A stretch of 64,000 bases of DNA from Vicingaceae bacterium (lineage in GTDB: Bacteria; Bacteroidota; Bacteroidia; Flavobacteriales_E; Vicingaceae), in NCBI GenBank assembly GCA_026003395.1, contig BPHE01000004.1:1-64000 (forward strand), given 5' to 3'. The position numbers and the translations under genes were made by a program. The first letter of the stretch is position 1; every line of letters begins with the position of its first letter. Shown piece by piece: positions 63,541-64,000 of the stretch. Under the pieces are notes generated by a model, which was not told the DNA's origin, did not search any database, and saw only the letters and a list, made by a program, of their open reading frames with translations.

Positions 63541-64000
63541 ATGGATAAAATTACAAATCGATTGGTTAAGCTAACCGCATCATTGCATCTAAAGAAATAC
63601 CGCAAACAACATGGATTGTTCTTTGTGGAGGGATCAAAAGCCATTTTGGAGTTTATCCGTCATGGTCAATTGCCCGAATTTTTGATGGTGCACGAAGAAA
63701 AAAAAATATTGGCCGGCCCGGTTTTGTCTATAGATCGACCCATTTATACGGCAGATGAGAAAATAATGAAAACCTTATCATTATTGGATTCCACTCCTGA
63801 CGCCATCGCTGTCTTTAAAAGCATGCAAGAGTCCGATCTTTCAGAGTTTCAACAAGACACACAGGTATTTTATTTGGATAATATACAAGATCCCGGAAAT
63901 GTTGGGACAATCATACGTACATGCGTTTGGTTTGGTATAAACAGGATTATTTTTGGGAAAGGTACCGTCGATCCTTACCATCCAAAAGTTGTTCAAAGCA
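63541..64000 (+). CDS. TrmH/SpoU-family RNA 2'-O-methyltransferase (5' part)
   Basis: The first 153 or so codons are visible; the gene runs off the window. The start MDKITNRLVKLTASLHLKKYRKQ leads into FFVEGSKAILE, an N-terminal substrate-binding domain. The SPOUT motif 1 region YLDNIQDPGNVGTIIRTCVW follows (near 120-139). It 2'-O-methylates rRNA or tRNA; the exact target cannot be told from the fragment. It is transcribed separately from the sigma operon. Confidence 0.9.
   Translation, partial: MDKITNRLVKLTASLHLKKYRKQHGLFFVEGSKAILEFIRHGQLPEFLMVHEEKKILAGPVLSIDRPIYTADEKIMKTLSLLDSTPDAIAVFKSMQESDLSEFQQDTQVFYLDNIQDPGNVGTIIRTCVWFGINRIIFGKGTVDPYHPKVVQS

Overview
The window looks like chromosomal DNA from a member of the Bacteroidota. 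The coding sequence is AT-rich. Starts follow TAnnTTTG-type -7 boxes rather than obvious Shine-Dalgarno sites. Characteristic families are present: type IX secretion (T9SS) C-terminal sorting domains, PorE-like TPR/PD40/OmpA proteins, PafA-type phosphatase, DUF4293, DUF2807, DUF2279, a gliding-motility-type CHU_C domain, and many short lipoproteins ending in a Cys-Lys-Lys-type lipobox. No phage, plasmid, insertion sequence, CRISPR array or rRNA was seen. Most of the region is ordinary core genome.

Layout. 0-4.2 kb: LuxR-type response regulator, RadC, a deacetylase-like protein, uracil phosphoribosyltransferase (upp) and a small membrane protein. 4.2-11.2 kb, minus strand: DUF4293 and O-antigen-ligase-like membrane proteins, an inactive/active M16 peptidase pair, a Nudix hydrolase and an OmpA-like protein. 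11.3-14.4 kb: an operon of a DUF1571-like protein with an embedded LysM, a GH3-family adenylating enzyme and a LysE-type exporter. 14.5-19.4 kb: lipoprotein, dihydrofolate reductase, unknown secreted protein, glycyl-tRNA synthetase and a radical SAM protein. 19.5-20.2 kb: a non-coding cluster of palindromic repeats. 20.2-25.6 kb: hpt-adk-obg-PAP2-crcB-pafA-lipoprotein operon. 25.7-27.0 kb: DUF2807 protein and a decayed glycosyltransferase. 27.3-34.0 kb: guaB, three SurA/PpiC-type folding factors and a MoxR ATPase. 34.0-34.14 kb: a GC-rich, highly structured non-coding element. 34.3-39.1 kb: an AsmA-like gene split by a one-base frameshift, then a PorE-like protein. 39.2-44.2 kb: lipoproteins, a YwqK/MORN-like protein, mnmA and a subtilase. 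44.2-47.4 kb, minus strand: DUF2279, ilvE and an M42 aminopeptidase. 47.4-55.1 kb: TPR protein, second PorE-like protein, LRR protein, mazG, lipoprotein, NlpC/P60, HAD phosphatase and MscS. Then come tRNA-Arg(ACG), a CapD/WbpM-like nucleotide-sugar enzyme, a small Cys-rich membrane protein and an SDR. Minus strand 58.4-61.6 kb holds an M43 protease, MerR regulator, lipoprotein and rsmI. The window ends with an ECF sigma factor, its probable anti-sigma factor carrying a T9SS-like C-terminal domain, and the 5' part of a TrmH/SpoU rRNA/tRNA methyltransferase.

Functional themes are envelope biogenesis (PpiC chaperones, AsmA, OmpA proteins, O-antigen ligase, CapD), T9SS cargo with a possible envelope-stress sigma/anti-sigma pair, purine and pyrimidine salvage, and translation or RNA modification. 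The observations most worth following are the 70% GC structured element after moxR, the anti-sigma/CHU_C fusion, the LysM inserted into a DUF1571-like protein next to GH3 and LysE, and the palindromic repeat cluster. All calls come from reading the sequence; no database search was run.
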